DNA of 64,000 nt, from contig CM043953.1 in NCBI GenBank assembly GCA_014529385.2, positions 95,630,842 through 95,694,841 of the forward strand, given 5' to 3'. The stretch comes from Adiantum capillus-veneris. Its lineage: Eukaryota; Streptophyta; Polypodiopsida; Polypodiales; Pteridaceae. Both the position numbers and the translations under genes were made by a program. A model generated the notes under the pieces. It did no database searches, was not told the origin of the DNA, and saw only the letters and a program-made list of their open reading frames with translations. This document shows, in pieces, positions 47,011 to 59,290 of this stretch. Positions within the stretch are counted from its first letter, which is position 1. Each line of letters starts with the position of its first letter.

Positions 47011-47879
47011 GACATTATACGCGTATAATATCTCAAGGGCTAAAAAGAGACCAAAATTGTGAAAACTGACTGTACCAGTTTGTTCAAAAGAGTCATTATA
47101 TCCTAGTGACACCTTCAATGGGGAATTTTGGCATAGATTTGGGGATCAAAAGCCAAAAGATGAAGTGGTTGTGACTGAAAAAAGAAAAAACTTGTGTTTG
47201 TGAACACTTTTGAGCTTTAAGTTTTGCTGTAAACACACATACATGTTTGCTGATAAAAAGGGAAACTTAGAATAGAAACAGATCTAAAATATGAGATGAT
47301 AGACCTCATATGCGTATGATGTCTCCAACTTAGATTTGAATGTTGACCTGCATATCTGGAATCAGTAAAGCACTTGGAAGGTAGTTCTAATCTTGATTGC
47401 AAGATTTCACATCATTTGGACAACCAACCTGACATCTAAAGAGAAATTTGCAAATTCTAGCCAATAACAAAGAAAAGTGTTGAATTGGTGTAAAACTGAT
47501 ATCAAAACTTGATTTTGAGCACATATACTTGGTGTACTCATAAAGGAGAACCTTGCGCAAAAACAAAAGTCTAATATGAGGTAAAAGACATCATACTCGT
47601 GTGTTTTAGTTCATAATAAAGTCGAATTGTACAAGTAAGTGTTCCCTAGTGTCTTAGAGCATTTAAGGAGTCCATAGCCTAATTTTCATAGCATTTGAAC
47701 CAAATTCCGAGCTTGAAAAGACCAAGAAATAGTCCAGACATTTGGCACACCCAATTTGACTATAGCTTGCACAAAATTGGTTCAAATTCAGGTCAAAAAG
47801 TAGCTGCGAGTTCCTTCAGTGTTGAACAACCTTTGGAGCAAGATTCATCTCATTTGGAGAAAAAAGACATCATACGCGT
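47011..47879. repeat. Palindrome array 1, left part
   Basis: A 22-bp palindrome related to ACATCATACGCGTATGATGT occurs at 47011-47032, 47302-47323, 47587-47608 (decayed) and 47866-47879 (left half, cut by a gypsy insertion). Spacings are 291, 285 and 279 bp. The DNA between is weakly repetitive (for example CACAAAATTGGTTCAAATTC). Confidence 0.8.
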
Positions 47880-48775
47880 TGTTGGGAAACAAGTAAACTG
47901 AAACACCTCTATAGCGATGTCAAACAAGAGCATTGAAAGAGCACTACAAGAACACCAAAAGATTTTGGAAACCCCTTTGAAATACCACAAATCCAATAAG
48001 AGTAGTCCCCTTGGGAATTTACTAGCCGTCACCCACTTAAGAGACTATGTCACATAGGAGCAAAACCCCGTCAAAGCATGAATTTATAGCAAACACCGAC
48101 CAATGCATATGAAGACAAGGGCCTCCCCTTTCACAATTGAACATCACAAACCCACAACTTCAATATCAATTTCACAATTCATAAATACATGCCCTCCAAT
48201 TCATAGATACATGCCCTCCCAATCTGCCTGCACACAATTTTCCACTAGGCTGCCATAGCTGTAACCCTGTAGAGAACTAGTCGTAACCTGAAGAGCACAA
48301 CTCCAATTGGGGCACTTTAAATCTTGAGAGAAATATTTAAAGATGACCGGCGATAAATATGAAGATGTCCAAAATTGAATCTACACACTGCTACATGCAA
48401 AATTAACGCGAACAAAGAGTTGTCCCGACACGACTACAAGTAGAGTAGGCAAGGCGAGGGCAAAAACTGCAACAGAAACCATCAAGCAGGCACAAAGAGC
48501 TCAAAACTGATTTTTTTTGGATTTTTATGAATGTTTTTTAAGTTTTTACACGAGTGTAAGTTATATACAAGTCTCCCTTAAAAGAACTCACTCATGGGCA
48601 CTTACAGTAGCTCGACAGCTGTCACTAGACTAGCGACTTGCAGTGCATGTACATGTGCTTGCTAAAACAAGCTAAAAACCCCACAAAAAGAAATCCCACA
48701 CACAATTTTCACATCGTGCGTCATGTCTGTATGTACAAATTTACAAAAAACAAAGTGTCCGAAATGCGCCCAACA
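47880..48775 (-). repeat. 3' LTR of the Tat-like element
   Basis: 896 bp; carries a duplicated AATTCATAxATACATGCCCT segment absent from the other LTR. Confidence 0.8.
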
Positions 48776-48832
48776 TACTTTGCCACACCTGAGCCTGCTA
48801 GATCATTCATGATCAGCATCACAAAAGAGACC

Positions 48833-49990
48833 CTATAAACCACATGAGGGAGTCTTCACTTCATCTTCATCCTTAGCCACATGATCAGAAAATTCTTCAA
48901 AAGAAGGCTCATCCTCAATTACAGTCATCAACCTAGCAGTGTACTTCTTCAACCTGTAACCATTCACAGGTTCTTTATGTGGGGTACCATCCAAGTTAGC
49001 AAGCTGATATGTGCCATTTGGAAACCTGTTTAAGACCAAGAAAGGACCTTGCCACTTGATTTGAAACTTTTTTTGAAAAGTGCTATCAAGCTTACTATTA
49101 TAACAAAGCACCATGTCACCCTTCTTGATGCCCTTGTCCTTCACCTTGCTTGATTGTTCTTCAAGACCTGCTCATAATGCTCAAAAGCCAACAGCCTATC
49201 TAGCTGTACACATTGCAAATATAGCAGCCTCTCCTTGAATGCATTATTGGGTTCTTCTTCAAGCTTTAGAATCATCTTCAAAGCTGGTATCTCCACCTCA
49301 ATAGGAAGTAAAGCCTCTTCGCCAAAAACTAGATGGAAGGGAGAGAAACTGGTACCTGATTTGATGGCAGTCCGGTAATCCCATAGAGCACAAAGTAGCT
49401 CTAAATCCCAAGTCTTTACATTGTTTCTTGTCATATTTTTAAGCATCCTTATGAGCTCTCCATTAAACCTTTCATTCATTCCATTGCATTGGGGATAATT
49501 TGGAGTAGTAAACGTGTGATGCACATGAAGCTTCTCACATAGATAATCCACCAGTTCTCCACTGAAACCTGGACCCTTGTCTAAAAGTAACTCTAATGGC
49601 ATGTCAAATTTGCAACAAATATCTTCATATATAAATTGGGAAACATCTTTGCTCGTGATATGCTAAACAACTTTGGCTTCGACCACCTGGATAGATAGTC
49701 AACAACAGTAAGTATGTAACATTTTCCTCTAGCTGTCATAGATAGAGGACCTATTGCATCAATACCACACTTCTCAAACACATCATGAGCCACAATGGTG
49801 CCTCTCATCTATGATTTTAGAACCCTATTTTCCATGCTTTGACACTCTTTACAAGACTTGCACCAATGATGAACATCATGTTGAATGCTTGGCCACACAT
49901 ACCCCTCCTACAAGACTTAATGCAAAGTAATCTTTGAAGCAAAGTGACCACCACAAGAACCATCATGATTATCTCTAAAATTTTGTAAAT
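48833..49990 (-). pseudogene. Gypsy integrase
   Basis: Zinc-binding remains (HDVHHWCKSCKECQ, about 49830-49880) are followed by core-domain blocks. VFEKCGIDAIGPLS holds the first Asp; VVDYLSRW follows; LLDKGPGFSG holds the second Asp; NGMNERFNGELIRML holds the Glu. The C-terminal domain has WQGPFLVLNRFPNGTYQLA. These are spread over frames 49593-49808, 49141-49602 and 48833-49144, so it is inactive. Integrase would join the element DNA to the genome. Confidence 0.8.
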
Positions 49991-50034
49991 TTACTCTTTC
50001 CAAGGAACTTTTCTCATCACAAGATCAGCCCCCT

Positions 50035-50688
50035 TCATATATAAGGCATCACCAAGTAGCATATACCTTTGGCACGGCGTAGGAAGGCATACTTTTTTGA
50101 CTTCTCAAAATATGATGGAAGCATACCAATTTGTAGAAACTCGTCCTCCCTCTCTAATGATTCCCTTCCCAAATAAAGAGGAGAATCATCCCTTATCACA
50201 TACAATTGTCCAATTGAAGCTTGCGCTGCACCATGTGCTTCTTCATTTTGAGACTTGTCCACATGCCTTAAAATCCAAGCTTCAAAATGCTTAAGCAGAT
50301 TCTTCACTTGAAAACACATACTTTGTAGCCTTGGATTCTTACTTTGCCACACCCCAAGTACTTGCTTAACCACCAAAAGAGCATCACCTCTTACCCTCAC
50401 ACGATGAATGCCAAGCTCCAGGCAAAGGTTGAGACCTTTCTCCAAAGTAGCATACTCAGCTTCATTGTTGCTTTGTGCCGTAAGCTTCAAAATCCTTTTA
50501 GTTACCAAAGCACCTTTAGGATAATAAATTACAACATCTCCTGAAGCTTCACCATGCTCTTTCCTGTAAGATCCATAAAAAAACAATAGATAGGCATTGT
50601 ATATGTTAGGAGCTTCCATGTGTTGCTTCTTCACCGCGTCCTCCTTAAGAAGAAGAGGGATTTCCTTATAAGTAAGGAAATCAGACAA
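50035..50688 (-). pseudogene. Second (archaeal-type) RNase H domain
   Basis: Matches the RVT_3-type RNase H fold: FFYGSYRKEHGEASG (first catalytic Asp replaced by Tyr), TAQSNNEAEYATLEKGL (Glu present), RVRVRGDALLVVKQVLG (Asp present), then HVDKSQNEEAHGAAQA, where the last acidic residue is replaced. It sits between the normal gypsy RNase H and integrase, as in Tat elements. Substituted catalytic positions indicate loss of function in this copy. Confidence 0.75.
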
Positions 50689-51344
50689 TGTAGCCCTTGA
50701 CTCTCCTCAACAAGAAAAGAGAATTGGAATTCCTGTAACTCCACAATCCACTTCATGAGCCTCTTTGACAAAGTAGGGCTATTCACCAATTGAGGTAGAA
50801 GAGTGTAGCTAGTGAGGAATGTGAATGGTTTAGGGATAAGGTAGTGCCTAAACCTTCTACATGCATAAATCACAGTCACCATAATGAGCTCCACCTCAGT
50901 ATAGCATCTTTCCACCTCTAGCTTCACCCTGCTAGCACAATAGATAGGCTTCATGTAGTGGGAATTGTTACCTCGTTGAAGAAGCATAGCTCCAATAGCA
51001 TCTTACATACTGATGGATTCACATAAAACTCCTTATCCCAATTAGGAGATTGCATAGCAGGAAGAGAACCAAGAATCTCTTTGATAACTTGAAACACCTC
51101 TTTACATTCATTTGTCCATTGTAGAGGATCCAATTGCTACTTGTTGTAGAGGATAAAGAAGTTGAGAGGACAAAGAAATGAGCCTTGACATATACTTCAC
51201 CTTTTGAATGAAAGTAGCAAGTTTCCTTGTATCCTTAGGTGATGGGAGGAGCATCAAAGCCTTCACTTTGTGAGGATCCACTTCAATCCCATTCTCTAAG
51301 ATCATATCCCCAAAAACTTCACTCTTGGTTGAGCAAGATGACAC
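50631..51344 (-). pseudogene. Gypsy RT end and first RNase H
   Basis: Frames 51108-51344, 50951-51133 and 50631-50987 carry GIEVDPHKVKALMLLPSP (end of RT), then WTNECKEVFQVIKEIL, then KPIYCASRVKLEVERCYTEV with the RNase H Glu region and the FTFLTSYTLL strand. The RNase H degrades RNA in the RNA-DNA hybrid. Broken by frameshifts. Confidence 0.7.
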
Positions 51345-52056
51345 TTCTTTGGGTTGAGTTGACCTCCACTTTCATCATATTGCTTCAATGCCATTTCAAT
51401 ATTTTCACAATGATCCTTTCTAGAACTATAAACACAAAAGTAATCAATAAGATCCTTCACAAACTTGCCAAGAAATGGAGAGAACACCTTATTGACGCGT
51501 TTTTGATACCACTCACAGCCATTCATAAGACCAAAAGGAAGCACATAATAACAAAAGCATCCCATGGTGTGATAAATGTGGTCTTCTTTCGATCTTCTAA
51601 AGCCAAGGTGAGCCAAAAATATCCAGAGAATCCATTACATACATTATATCTCTCAAGCCTTGCAATAGAATCAAGTATGTCATCTATGAAAGGAAGAGGG
51701 TATGGATCCCTCGTTATAGTTGCATTTAGAGGCTTAAAGTCAACACATATCCTCCACTTATCATCCTTCTTATCTGTGGCAACAACATGACTCACCCATT
51801 CTGCAATACGCACAGGACATATGAAATCTACCTTGAGAAGCTTGTCTACCTCTTCCTTTAAAGCATTAAGTTGTACCTGTCCCATTCTCTTTAGCTTTTG
51901 GCGTACGGGCTGAGCTCCTTCCTTGATTGGAATGTGAATTTCCTCTCCTTTGAAGCCTCTGATTTCCTCATAAGAAGTGATGAATAAATGGGAAAATTGT
52001 TGTATCATATGTAGGTACTCACCCTTCTCATGACTAGTCAAGTTGCGAGATAACAT
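51302..52056 (-). pseudogene. Gypsy reverse transcriptase
   Basis: Two frames (51523-52056, 51302-51616) show the RT blocks: EEVDKLLKVDFICPV, WRICVDFKPLNATITRDPYP, LPFIDDILDSIARLERY, CYYVLPFGLMN, and KDLIDYFCVYS where the expected Y-x-D-D reads L-I-D-Y. Loss of the catalytic pair and the frame change make it inactive. Confidence 0.8.
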
Positions 52057-52329
52057 ACCTTGTATCAGCTCCTGTTTGACATTAGGCTGAACTTTTGGGT
52101 TGCATCAGATCTTAAATTTTCTCATAAGGACCAGAGATATCCTCATTCTCGATAAGGCCAAGAAATCTTTGTTTCTCATTATGCTCTTCTCAAAGAAACA
52201 AGGAGGAAACATCTAGATCACTATCACTGCTATCTTTCACTTCACTTCCATCATCCCCATTGTCTTATTCTTCACTTGAAACTTCTATTGTAGAGAGTGA
52301 TGGTACCATGTACCCAATCTTGTACAGCT

Positions 52330-53015
52330 TGTACAGCTTTGGTTGCTTGTAACCATGGTCTTTTAAGGATGAGAGGGAAAGCATCACTATCTGCAAGCAT
52401 AACATGGCAATTGAACATCACTTCAACATCAAATACATCCACGGTCCTCCAAGTACTTTATAACTCCCAAGCACCTCCCCTTGATTGGTTGGCAAGCTTT
52501 ATGCAAAAACCTAAATTCTTCACCATGTTGAGTCCCAACTTTGATACAAAAGCTTAAGTAATAACACATACATGTGCACCTCCATCAGTATAAGACTCTC
52601 CAATGCACTTCTTCTTATGCCATGCATCCATAGTAGGGTATATATTAGGTAGCTCATTCAAAGAAAAGACTCTCACTGACCCCCTTGCAGGTTCCTTCTT
52701 CATGGGGTTAACTACCTGCTTCTATTGCCTCTTTAACTTAGGACACATCTCCATGAGTTTCCCAAAAGTAACATCAGCCTTTCTACCCACCAAATTAGTC
52801 CGTAAACTATACTTTAATTGCCCTTGTCCCAAAGGAAACTTGGATGCATTATAATGTTGTTTTGGTTTTCTCTTCTTCTTCTCTTTATCTGTACCTGTTT
52901 CAACCTGTTTCCCTCTTTTATGACTAGGACTTGCATCACTCATGTCATGATCTCTTGTAACCCTCTTACCTACAAGAATGACCATAGCTCCTAAATCATC
53001 CTCTTTCTTATCCAA
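52330..53015 (-). pseudogene. Gypsy protease and linker
   Basis: Basic linker (GTDKEKKKRKPKQHYNASKF) is followed by a protease remnant: GESYTDGGAHVCVIT, with the DGG catalytic triplet at 52578-52586, and later PLILKRPWLQATKAVQ (I-L-G-R-P-W-L with Gly changed to Lys). Stops interrupt the frame. Confidence 0.55.
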
Positions 53016-53110
53016 ATGGATTATGCTTACTACCTTTGTTTTTTCCTTATCTCAATTGTCAAACCACTTGGCCCTGCTTCCCCTTTAATCTCAATACCAT
53101 AATCTTGAGC

Positions 53111-54026
53111 TCAAGAAGGAATTTGTGGAGGAAGAGGAAACATGTCACCACCCATTATCTTTGGCTTGTCACATTGAGGGCTTTTATGACCCCATTCACC
53201 ACAATTGTAACATTGAAATATATCCCCTCTTCCAGGCATTCCTTTTCCTCTGCCACCTATAAACCCCTCATTGCTTCCATATCCACATCCATATCCATAG
53301 ATTTGACCTCTTCCACCTCCCATCATATGCACACTAAGATTCTTCATAAGACCTACAACCTCTTGCATCTGCTTGTGAAAAGCATTCACATCATCAGAAG
53401 CTTGTTGATGATGATAACCTGGCTCTCTGATGAGGACCCTTCGTTGATCTACAGCTTTCACTTCAACCTTTGGATCGACATTGATTTCAAGTTAGTGAAG
53501 ACGCTCTACTTTCCACTCTTTATTCTTTGCAATTTCAATTGCCTCCTCAAAGGTCCTTGGCTGCTTAAGCTCTACCTTCAAGCGTAGACTACTCCTCAAA
53601 CTTGCAAGAAACCTATCCTTCTTCAACATGGTTGGAGGAATTTCAACCCCCAAAGATGTACATCACTTTGTCCATAACACATTGAATGCCTTCACAAAGT
53701 CTTCTACGGTCTGGCCTTCACCATGTACCAAGCCTTGAATAGATTGACATACCTTTTGTGGGTCTTCCACCTGTTGAAAGTGTGTAAGAAAAGCATGCCT
53801 TACCATTTCATAAGTCATAACTTGAGGAGGTTGGGCTACTTGTAGCTCCTTTTTGTAGCATTCCAACCATTCCCTAACATCTCCCTTCAAACAGAAGTAG
53901 AAGATTCGTATCACCAATTAGTAGGTCTTGCTTGTCAGCAAGAAGGCAAGAAAACTCCCTTCTCTCACTGAAACCTTTGGCACTTTCATTTGATTTCCCA
54001 CTAAAATCCAAAAAACTAAATGCCAT
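53111..54026 (-). pseudogene. Gypsy gag
   Basis: ATG at 54024-54026 (MAFSFLDFSG) lies about 40 bp after the primer site. Capsid domain at 53663-53917: GDVREWLECYKKELQ, HAFLTHFQQVEDPQ, EGQTVEDFVKAFNVLW. After a frame change there is a glycine-rich stretch and one zinc knuckle CYNCGEWGHKSPQC (53111-53461). Confidence 0.75.
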
Positions 54027-54065
54027 GTCTTCCAAAACCTGTAAACTAAAGGTAACTTGAAGCAA

Positions 54066-54085
54066 TTCCTCGGTGGCGGGCACCA
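54066..54085 (-). other. Primer-binding site
   Basis: The plus strand reads TTCCTCGGTGGCGGGCACCA, ending in CCA like a tRNA 3' end, six bases from the 5' LTR. I cannot assign the tRNA with certainty. Confidence 0.5.
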
Positions 54086-54091
54086 AAACAC

Positions 54092-54947
54092 TGTTGGAAA
54101 ACAACAAACTGGAACACCTCTATAGAGATGTCACCTAAGAGCGTGAAAGAGACTACAAGAACACCAAAATCTCTGGGAAACCCCTTTGAAATACCACAAA
54201 TCCAAACAGAGTAGTCCCCTTGGAAATTTACTAGCCGTCGTCCACCTAAGAGACTATGTCATAGTAGGAGCAAAACCCTATCAAAGCACGAATTTATAGC
54301 ACACAACGGCCAATTCATATGAAGACAAGGGAATCCCTTTCTTAATTGAACATTACACACCCACAACTTCAACATCAATTCCACAATTCATAGATACATG
54401 CTCTCCCAATTTGTCTGCACACAATTTGCCACTAGGCTGCCATTGCCATAACCTTGCAGAGAACTAGTCGTAACCTAAAGAGAACAACTCCAATTGGGGC
54501 ACTTTAGAGCTTGAGAGAAATCTTGAAAAATGAATGGCAAGAAATTTGTAGGTGGCCAAAATTGAATCTACATGCCACTACATGCAAAATTGACGCGAAC
54601 AGAGAGCTATCCCGGCATGACTACACGTAGAGTAGGCAAGGCAAGGGCAAAAACTGTAACATAAACCATCAAGGAGGCACAAAGAGATCAAACCTAATTT
54701 TTTTTGGAGTTTTGATGAAATTGTTTTAAGTTTTTACATGAGTTTAAGCTATATATAAGTTTCCCTTCAAAAATCTCACTCACGGGAACTTTCAGTAGCC
54801 TGACAGCTGTCACTAGACTAGCAACTTGCAGTGCATGTACATGTGCTTGCTAAAGCAAGCTAAAAACCCACACACACTTTTGACATTGGGTGTCATGTTC
54901 ATATGTACAAATTTATAAAAAATGGGGTGTTAGTAATGCGCCCAACA
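54092..54947 (-). repeat. 5' LTR of the Tat-like element
   Basis: 856 bp, same termini as 47880-48775. Confidence 0.8.
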
Positions 54948-55354
54948 TCGTATGATGTGTTTTGGATGATTTTGAACATTTGACTATACAGGGTGTATGC
55001 ACCACTCTAAGCACAAACTTGCAAAAACTTCTTCATTCTAAGCAAAAAGACATTATACGCGTATGATGTGTTTTTGACCCTATTGACTCCAAAATCTAAA
55101 TTTTTGCACACCCTAGTATTCTATGGGACCTTAGAAGCCAATAGCCAAGATTTCATGGAATTTGGAGCATATTTGGGCCAGTAAGTGCCAAAGGACAAAA
55201 ATTGGGATAGAGTCAGGCTTGATCTGATTATAATTTGCACAAAATTGGTTAAATTCAATTTTAAAAGCTTATGAGAGTTACTTTCATGGTAGAGAATATC
55301 TGGAGAAGAAATATTCTCATTTTTGCCAGATAGACATTGTACACCTATAATGTC
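54948..55354. repeat. Palindrome array 1, right part
   Basis: The right half of the interrupted palindrome is at 54948-54959, a well-kept copy at 55049-55070 and a decayed copy at 55333-55354. The last spacing is 284 bp; the first is only about 111 bp once the insertion is removed, suggesting a deletion. Confidence 0.75.
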
Positions 55355-55736
55355 TAAGGGCCAGAATTAGAGCTTATCTGATTGGATTGAGCCTGCCAGA
55401 GTGTTCCACTTAACAATCCATTTTACCAGTCAAATCAGCGTGAAGAATATACATAGAGAACCAACCCTCCCCAAAACAAACTTTGGACGGAAAGTACCTC
55501 CATGGTCTTACTAATCTACATTGAATATTACTAAAGTGAGAATCACTGTTTGACAAAGATTTGCAGAGTCTAAAGGTTTGTACAGATAACCATCAACAAG
55601 GTCCAACAAGTCAAGACGAATGAGAAGTACAATCAGTAAACCAATTGGAGAGCTAAAAGAATAGCCAGAATAAGGAATGATGGAGCAAAGTTTTGAGGTA
55701 AAAGGTTTGGATTGATAGTTGTGTGTTAAGGAATTA
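55355..55736. other. Leader-like sequence before a gag start
   Basis: No domain recognised. It connects palindrome array 1 to the MYLRSGR gag start on the plus strand. Confidence 0.4.
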
Positions 55737-55934
55737 ATGTATTTAAGATCAGGAAGAAATCTCCAAAGAGAACAAATATCACAAGGAGAACATGCCAGAT
55801 TAGTGTCTACGAAGGAGAGTGTGACCCAAGCAAGAATAGATCCACTAGCACCAATTATAGAAGACGAAAGCGGGACCGATACCTCTTTAGAGAAATCTAT
55901 TTACCTCATGGCTGACCAAAACACCATTGTTAAT
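55737..55934 (+). pseudogene. Gypsy gag N-terminus (MYLRSGR), truncated
   Basis: ATG at 55737 gives MYLRSGRNLQREQISQGEHA, the start motif shared with the gag of the 5.6-14.6 kb element (MHLRSGR). The frame ends after 66 codons at the sequence DQNTIVN. No capsid or zinc-knuckle domain follows, so the element is truncated or replaced downstream. Palindrome array 1 and possibly the LTR at 45772-46689 lie upstream in the position of its leader. Confidence 0.5.
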
Positions 55935-57739
55935 TGACCAAGCTAAGTGGGGGGAGGTAGCACCTCTAAGAAACCCATTCAAACGATGAGGTTTATAACT
56001 ATTTATTTAGAGGACCAAATGCCTATGGGGCTCTAGTATATGCTGATGAAAGGGCACATAAAAGCATATGTATTGAAGAAAAACCAATCGAAGGAGTGAA
56101 CACTGTCGTGCTATGACACGTACATAGTGGGAACGAATGCTACAAGATCTATCTTGTGACTTTTTAGATACATAAGTATATTTTCTATAATGTACATATG
56201 CATATCTAAGTATAATAATAAACCTTTCTATCTCATTCTATTATTTATCTCAAGGGAAACATATTCTTACTTTATCGTCAAAAAGTACTGTGGGGGAAAG
56301 CGTGAATAGCTATGCCTCTTTAACTAGGGGCAAAAAGCATTGGTTCTTTCTTTCTACTATCTCATTATTATCTCACACCCTAGCTAGATCCTATATCTAT
56401 GGTAACTTTCAATATATATATATTCTATGTTTTTTTCATATTTTTCTTATATTTCTTTTGAATAGCTACTAGGAAGGAATCAAATCCTAGTGGGAACTAG
56501 CTTGCATGATTCTCAAAGATACACCTATTTTAATGCATTATTGCAAGCATGATTACAAAACTTTGTCAAGGAGCAATGTCATGCTTTCATATTGCATGAG
56601 GTGTCCATTGGAATCAAATGAAAGTCTAGGCTAAGGGGACAACAAGAAGACTTTTGCTGCCAAAACTGTATCCTATTTTGATGCTTTTTTAACACAAGGT
56701 TCCAATCAGAATTGGAAAAAGTATATAAAATGGGACTCGTAGCTTATGAGCTGAATATTTTGCCCCTATTTTTACTTTTTTATTTTGAGCCACGGTTGAG
56801 GAGATATGATCCCAGTGTGCCCACATCCTGCAGGGACAACCCATTTCAAACTTTTTTAGTTTATGTTCACACTAGCTCTTCTCTTCTTGTGTAAACCCTT
56901 GGGGGTTCCCTTCACCTATAAAAGGGGACCTCTTCTTCCTTGAAAATCATTCAAGCCATTCATGAGATGAATTCATGAGGGAGTGAGAGTAGTAATGCCT
57001 AATTGTACTTAGCCATAAACATAAGCCTAAGCCTACACTTACTCCTAGAGGAAGACTAGCCAATCTCGTAAGCTATCCTTGGAATCTAATCTCTAATCAA
57101 AGAAGGACTTGAACTTAGTGTATCAATCAAGTCTTGAATTCTTTCCTCTTTTTCTCTCTCCATCAAAAATGGTGAATAACTCCCGAAGGGTTTGTCAAGT
57201 AAGACGTGTTCTACTTTGATATTTTGTTGATTTTCTTGTTGTTTTCTTTTTCATCTCTAATCCAGCATATATATCTAATTTCATCTCCCTCTCTAACCAA
57301 ACCTATCTCTCTCACTCTAGAAATTCATTCTCTCTACAAATTCTAGGTTCTCCTTGCTTCAGGTACATCTCTCCCCGCAATATCCTTGTTGCCTACGGGC
57401 AAAAATAAGGCTTGGGAGGGAAACTTCTCATCTCTTTATTTCTCTCATATCTACATTTCTCACATACTATCCTAGATGAATAATCCAAATGATGTGAATT
57501 TCTATCTCTTCCACTCTGTGCGATCTATTAGAATTAATGTATGCATTAGCCATAAAATACACTTTCAACAACGTATAGTGTTTCTCTTTGGCCCAAAAAG
57601 GCTCAATGAAATACTTCTTTCACCGGATCCCATCATACTACCCCTTATAGATTATAACTTTTCATTTGACATAATTGTAGTTATCTTGCTATGAACCAAG
57701 TGAATTTGTACACTTAATTAATCCCAATCACTAGAAAAA
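55935..57739. other. No gene recognised; LTR-like promoter motif
   Basis: AT-rich sequence. TATAAAAG at 56917-56924 with pyrimidine-rich sequence after it looks like an LTR promoter, but no paired LTR or clear boundary was found. Confidence 0.35.
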
Positions 57740-59262
57740 AAATATATATTATACAAGGACCCAATCCCCATCTTTAATAGCACGAGGTCGTAGTCTATGC
57801 TTACCATCAAATGCTGCTTTATTCTTCAACCTTGCTTCCTTAAGCTTTACTTTAGCCTATTCAATATCTTTGTGACGCCTTTCAAGTTGGAGAATGCACA
57901 AAGTAAGAAAATCCTTCTACCTGATTAGTAAGATCTTATCTGGCAAGAACAATATACCACATCTGCCAAACACCTACTAGCATAGTAATCAGGTCCACCA
58001 CCCACTTGTAGTGCATAGCCACTGGATAGGTGGGACGCAATCCATCTCAATGTCGCACATTAGAATACTGTTGGCATGTTGAGCATGTCTCCACAAATTG
58101 AGCCACATCTTTACACATACCTTTCCACTAGTAATGATACTTAATCTTGACAAAAGTTGCCTAGACCCCTCTGTGTCCAGCCCATAAACTCTCATGAAAT
58201 TCTTTGATAACCTGCTGTTGAGTTGCTTTATCACAAACAACCCATTGTGGTATCCCTCTAGAGCGTTTTGGTTGCTTCCATAAATATCTATCCTTTAGAA
58301 AATAGCTATAAGCTTTCTTTCTGATCTTTTTATACTCTTGATCCGTTCGCCCTTCATGCTTAGTAAGAGTGCTAAGGTAGCGACAGATCAAAAGCCATTC
58401 TCCATCATAGAACACCTTAGAAAATACCTTAAAAGTATGAGCAATATTACCACAATTTGCATGTAGATAAGAAGACGTATATAACTTCAAACCAACATCA
58501 TCACTTGTGGTCAGCATCTCTTCTTCATTTTCAAACCTAGCTCCTGATAGCATATCTGAAATAGGATTATCTCTACCTGCAATATGACAAAATTCAGGGT
58601 TAAGAGACTTAATATAGGCTATCCATCGTAGCATAACAATATCTGGAGTAGAGCAATTTGCAATCATCCCTATCAATGGCAAGCAATCTGTCTCTACCAC
58701 GACTGAAGCTCCAATAAAGTATTCTTTATCAGACCTTAGAGCAGTAGCAACACCCCAAAGTTCTCTCTTAACCTGTGGGTAGCCTCTTTGGCAAGCATTG
58801 AGCACTTTTGCTCCAAATCAAACCGCATACCTGTTCCCTTCTTCATCATCTTGACCTATAGCCCATCCAATACCTGTTGGGCTAGTGTCAACTGTTAAAA
58901 TTACTGGCCTTCCACATTTGTAGTCGACTTTCCTCAAGGTCGGAGCCTCGAGAAGCATCTTCTTTAATTTCCTATTAGCCTGTGTGTGAACTTTCTCCCA
59001 AACAAATTTTTACCTTTTCTCAACAGTTGATAAAGCACTTCTACAACATGAGCAAAATGTGGTAGTCAAATAAGATAGAATACACATGCACCGAGAAACC
59101 AACGAACTTCATAAACCGAAGAGCACGTTTCCTTCATCTTTTGAATAGCTTCAACTTTAGCTGGACTTGGCCTTCTACCTTCTGGACTGCACATATGTCC
59201 CACAATTAGAACCTCTTTGGCACCAAAAGTTTTTGATTTGAAAGTGTAAATTCCTAATTATG
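57740..59262 (-). pseudogene. Ty3/gypsy RT-RNase H-integrase remnant
   Basis: On the minus strand: end of RT (FQIKNFWCQRGSNCGTYVQS, corrupted by frame changes, then PSPAKVEAIQKMKETCSSVY-type connection, EVRWFLGACVFYL), RNase H (TVDTSPTGIGWAIGQDDEEG, then YPQVKRELWGVATALRSDKE and VETDCLPLIGMI), integrase zinc finger (ESLWAGHRGV...VETCSTCQQYS, 58080-58190) and integrase C-terminus (FDGKHRLRPRAIKDGDWVLV, 57770-57830). Most of the integrase core is deleted. It is a different gypsy family from the Tat-like element. The upstream break is at about 59262. Confidence 0.75.
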
Positions 59263-59290
59263 ATAAAATTAGGCCGCGGGTCGGCGACAC

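Larger units (their letters stand above)
47880..54947 (-). mobile_element. Ty3/gypsy element, Tat-like, with two RNase H domains
   Basis: LTRs at 47880-48775 and 54092-54947 (TGTTGG...CCCAACA in plus orientation) enclose gag, protease, RT, RNase H, a second RNase H and integrase on the minus strand. The second, archaeal-type RNase H between RNase H and integrase is the mark of the plant Tat lineage (established knowledge). It inserted into a palindrome of array 1; the target duplication is decayed (GCGT left, TCGT right). The LTRs differ by roughly a tenth of positions, and the left one has an internal ~27-bp duplication. Many stops and frameshifts show an old, dead copy. Confidence 0.85.

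Noticed and set aside
47011-55354. CRISPR-like array of palindromic repeats
   Set aside because: Repeats are short and palindromic, but the spacers are ~260 bp and partly repetitive, the context is plant retrotransposons, and no Cas gene is present.
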